Below are positions 63,867 through 64,000 of a stretch of 64,000 nt of DNA, in pieces (within the stretch, counting starts at the first letter, position 1; each line of letters opens with the position of its first letter). The stretch covers positions 35,112-99,111 of the forward strand of contig NZ_LN898215.1 of the NCBI RefSeq assembly GCF_001457815.1. Reading direction: 5' to 3'. Under the pieces are notes generated by a model that was given only the letters and a program-made list of their open reading frames with translations, did no database searches and was not told where the DNA came from. The position numbers and the translations under genes are program-made. This stretch comes from Vitreoscilla massiliensis. GTDB lineage: Bacteria; Pseudomonadota; Gammaproteobacteria; Burkholderiales; Neisseriaceae.

Positions 63867-63980
63867 TTTGGCGGCCATAGCAAGTTGGTCCCACGCCTTC
63901 CCATCCCGAACAGGACCGTGAAACGATTTAGCGCCGATGATAGTGTGGATTACCCATGTGAAAGTAGGTCACCGCCAAAC
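63867..63980 (+). rRNA. rrf: 5S ribosomal RNA
   Basis: TTTGGCGGCCATAGC at the 5' end pairs with CACCGCCAAAC at the 3' end. Internal CCCATCCCGAACAGG and GAAAGTAGGTCACC are conserved 5S segments. About 114 bases. The operon terminator would lie at or beyond the right edge of the window. Confidence 0.95.
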
Positions 63981-64000
63981 TCCCCATTCTAAAGCCCTGG

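Overview
The window comes from a betaproteobacterium of the order Neisseriales, most likely family Neisseriaceae; I cannot name the genus. Three things support this: the 16S rRNA gene at the right end has Neisseria-type signatures, the gene set is typical (mlaFEDCBA, lptD-surA-pdxA, short-form hisG, amgK, metG, prfB), and a 12-14 base word, AAGCGGCCTGTAAA, is scattered through the whole window. The word looks like a DNA uptake sequence (DUS) dialect. It occurs about once per kilobase, most often as inverted pairs just behind stop codons where it forms hairpin terminators, and otherwise inside genes where it is nearly always read as Leu-Gln-Ala-Ala. It is the most interesting system-level signal here.

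Layout. 1-2.4 kb: the 5' part of an unknown membrane protein running off the left edge, then two tandem paralogous small secreted proteins. 2.4-5.8 kb: purB-xseB-ispA operon and a family 2 glycosyltransferase. 6-14.9 kb: accessory metabolism and regulation (azlCD exporter, two AraC regulators, an Old Yellow Enzyme with divergent MerR regulator and a MerR-type promoter, a hemerythrin protein, pirin plus DUF896 with a divergent HxlR regulator) and decayed gene fragments near 11.3-11.6 kb. 15-19.7 kb: a racemase, a LysR/SDR divergent pair, a Fur-box-controlled orphan siderophore-binding protein, OsmC, and an LprI-like protein. 19.9-25.9 kb: a minus-strand block of hisG, a small membrane protein, a PLP desulfhydrase/deaminase, SCO, murA, ibaG and an ABC-2 exporter. 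26-28.4 kb: a flavoprotein reductase and an AzgA-like purine permease. 28.4-29.4 kb: small or broken genes. 29.4-33.3 kb: hyuAB (hydantoinase/oxoprolinase family). 33.5-46.7 kb: prfB with its programmed +1 frameshift, a DUF1269 protein, a sodium:alanine symporter, a phospholipase D-like protein, an aldehyde dehydrogenase, a protein made of two related halves, metG, and divergent Lrp/diaminopropionate ammonia-lyase genes.

47-57.8 kb is an envelope-biogenesis block on the minus strand: lptD-surA-pdxA, then mlaF-E-D-C-B-A continuing into a small acidic protein, a thioesterase and a TlpA-like thioredoxin. amgK is divergent from lptD. Outer-membrane LPS insertion, outer-membrane protein folding, retrograde phospholipid transport and peptidoglycan recycling are therefore encoded side by side.

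57.8-64 kb holds a complete rRNA operon in the order 16S, tRNA-Ile(GAT), tRNA-Ala(TGC), 23S, 5S, with a recognisable promoter, boxA-like sites and processing stems. The 16S gene has a rare substitution in a universally conserved segment.
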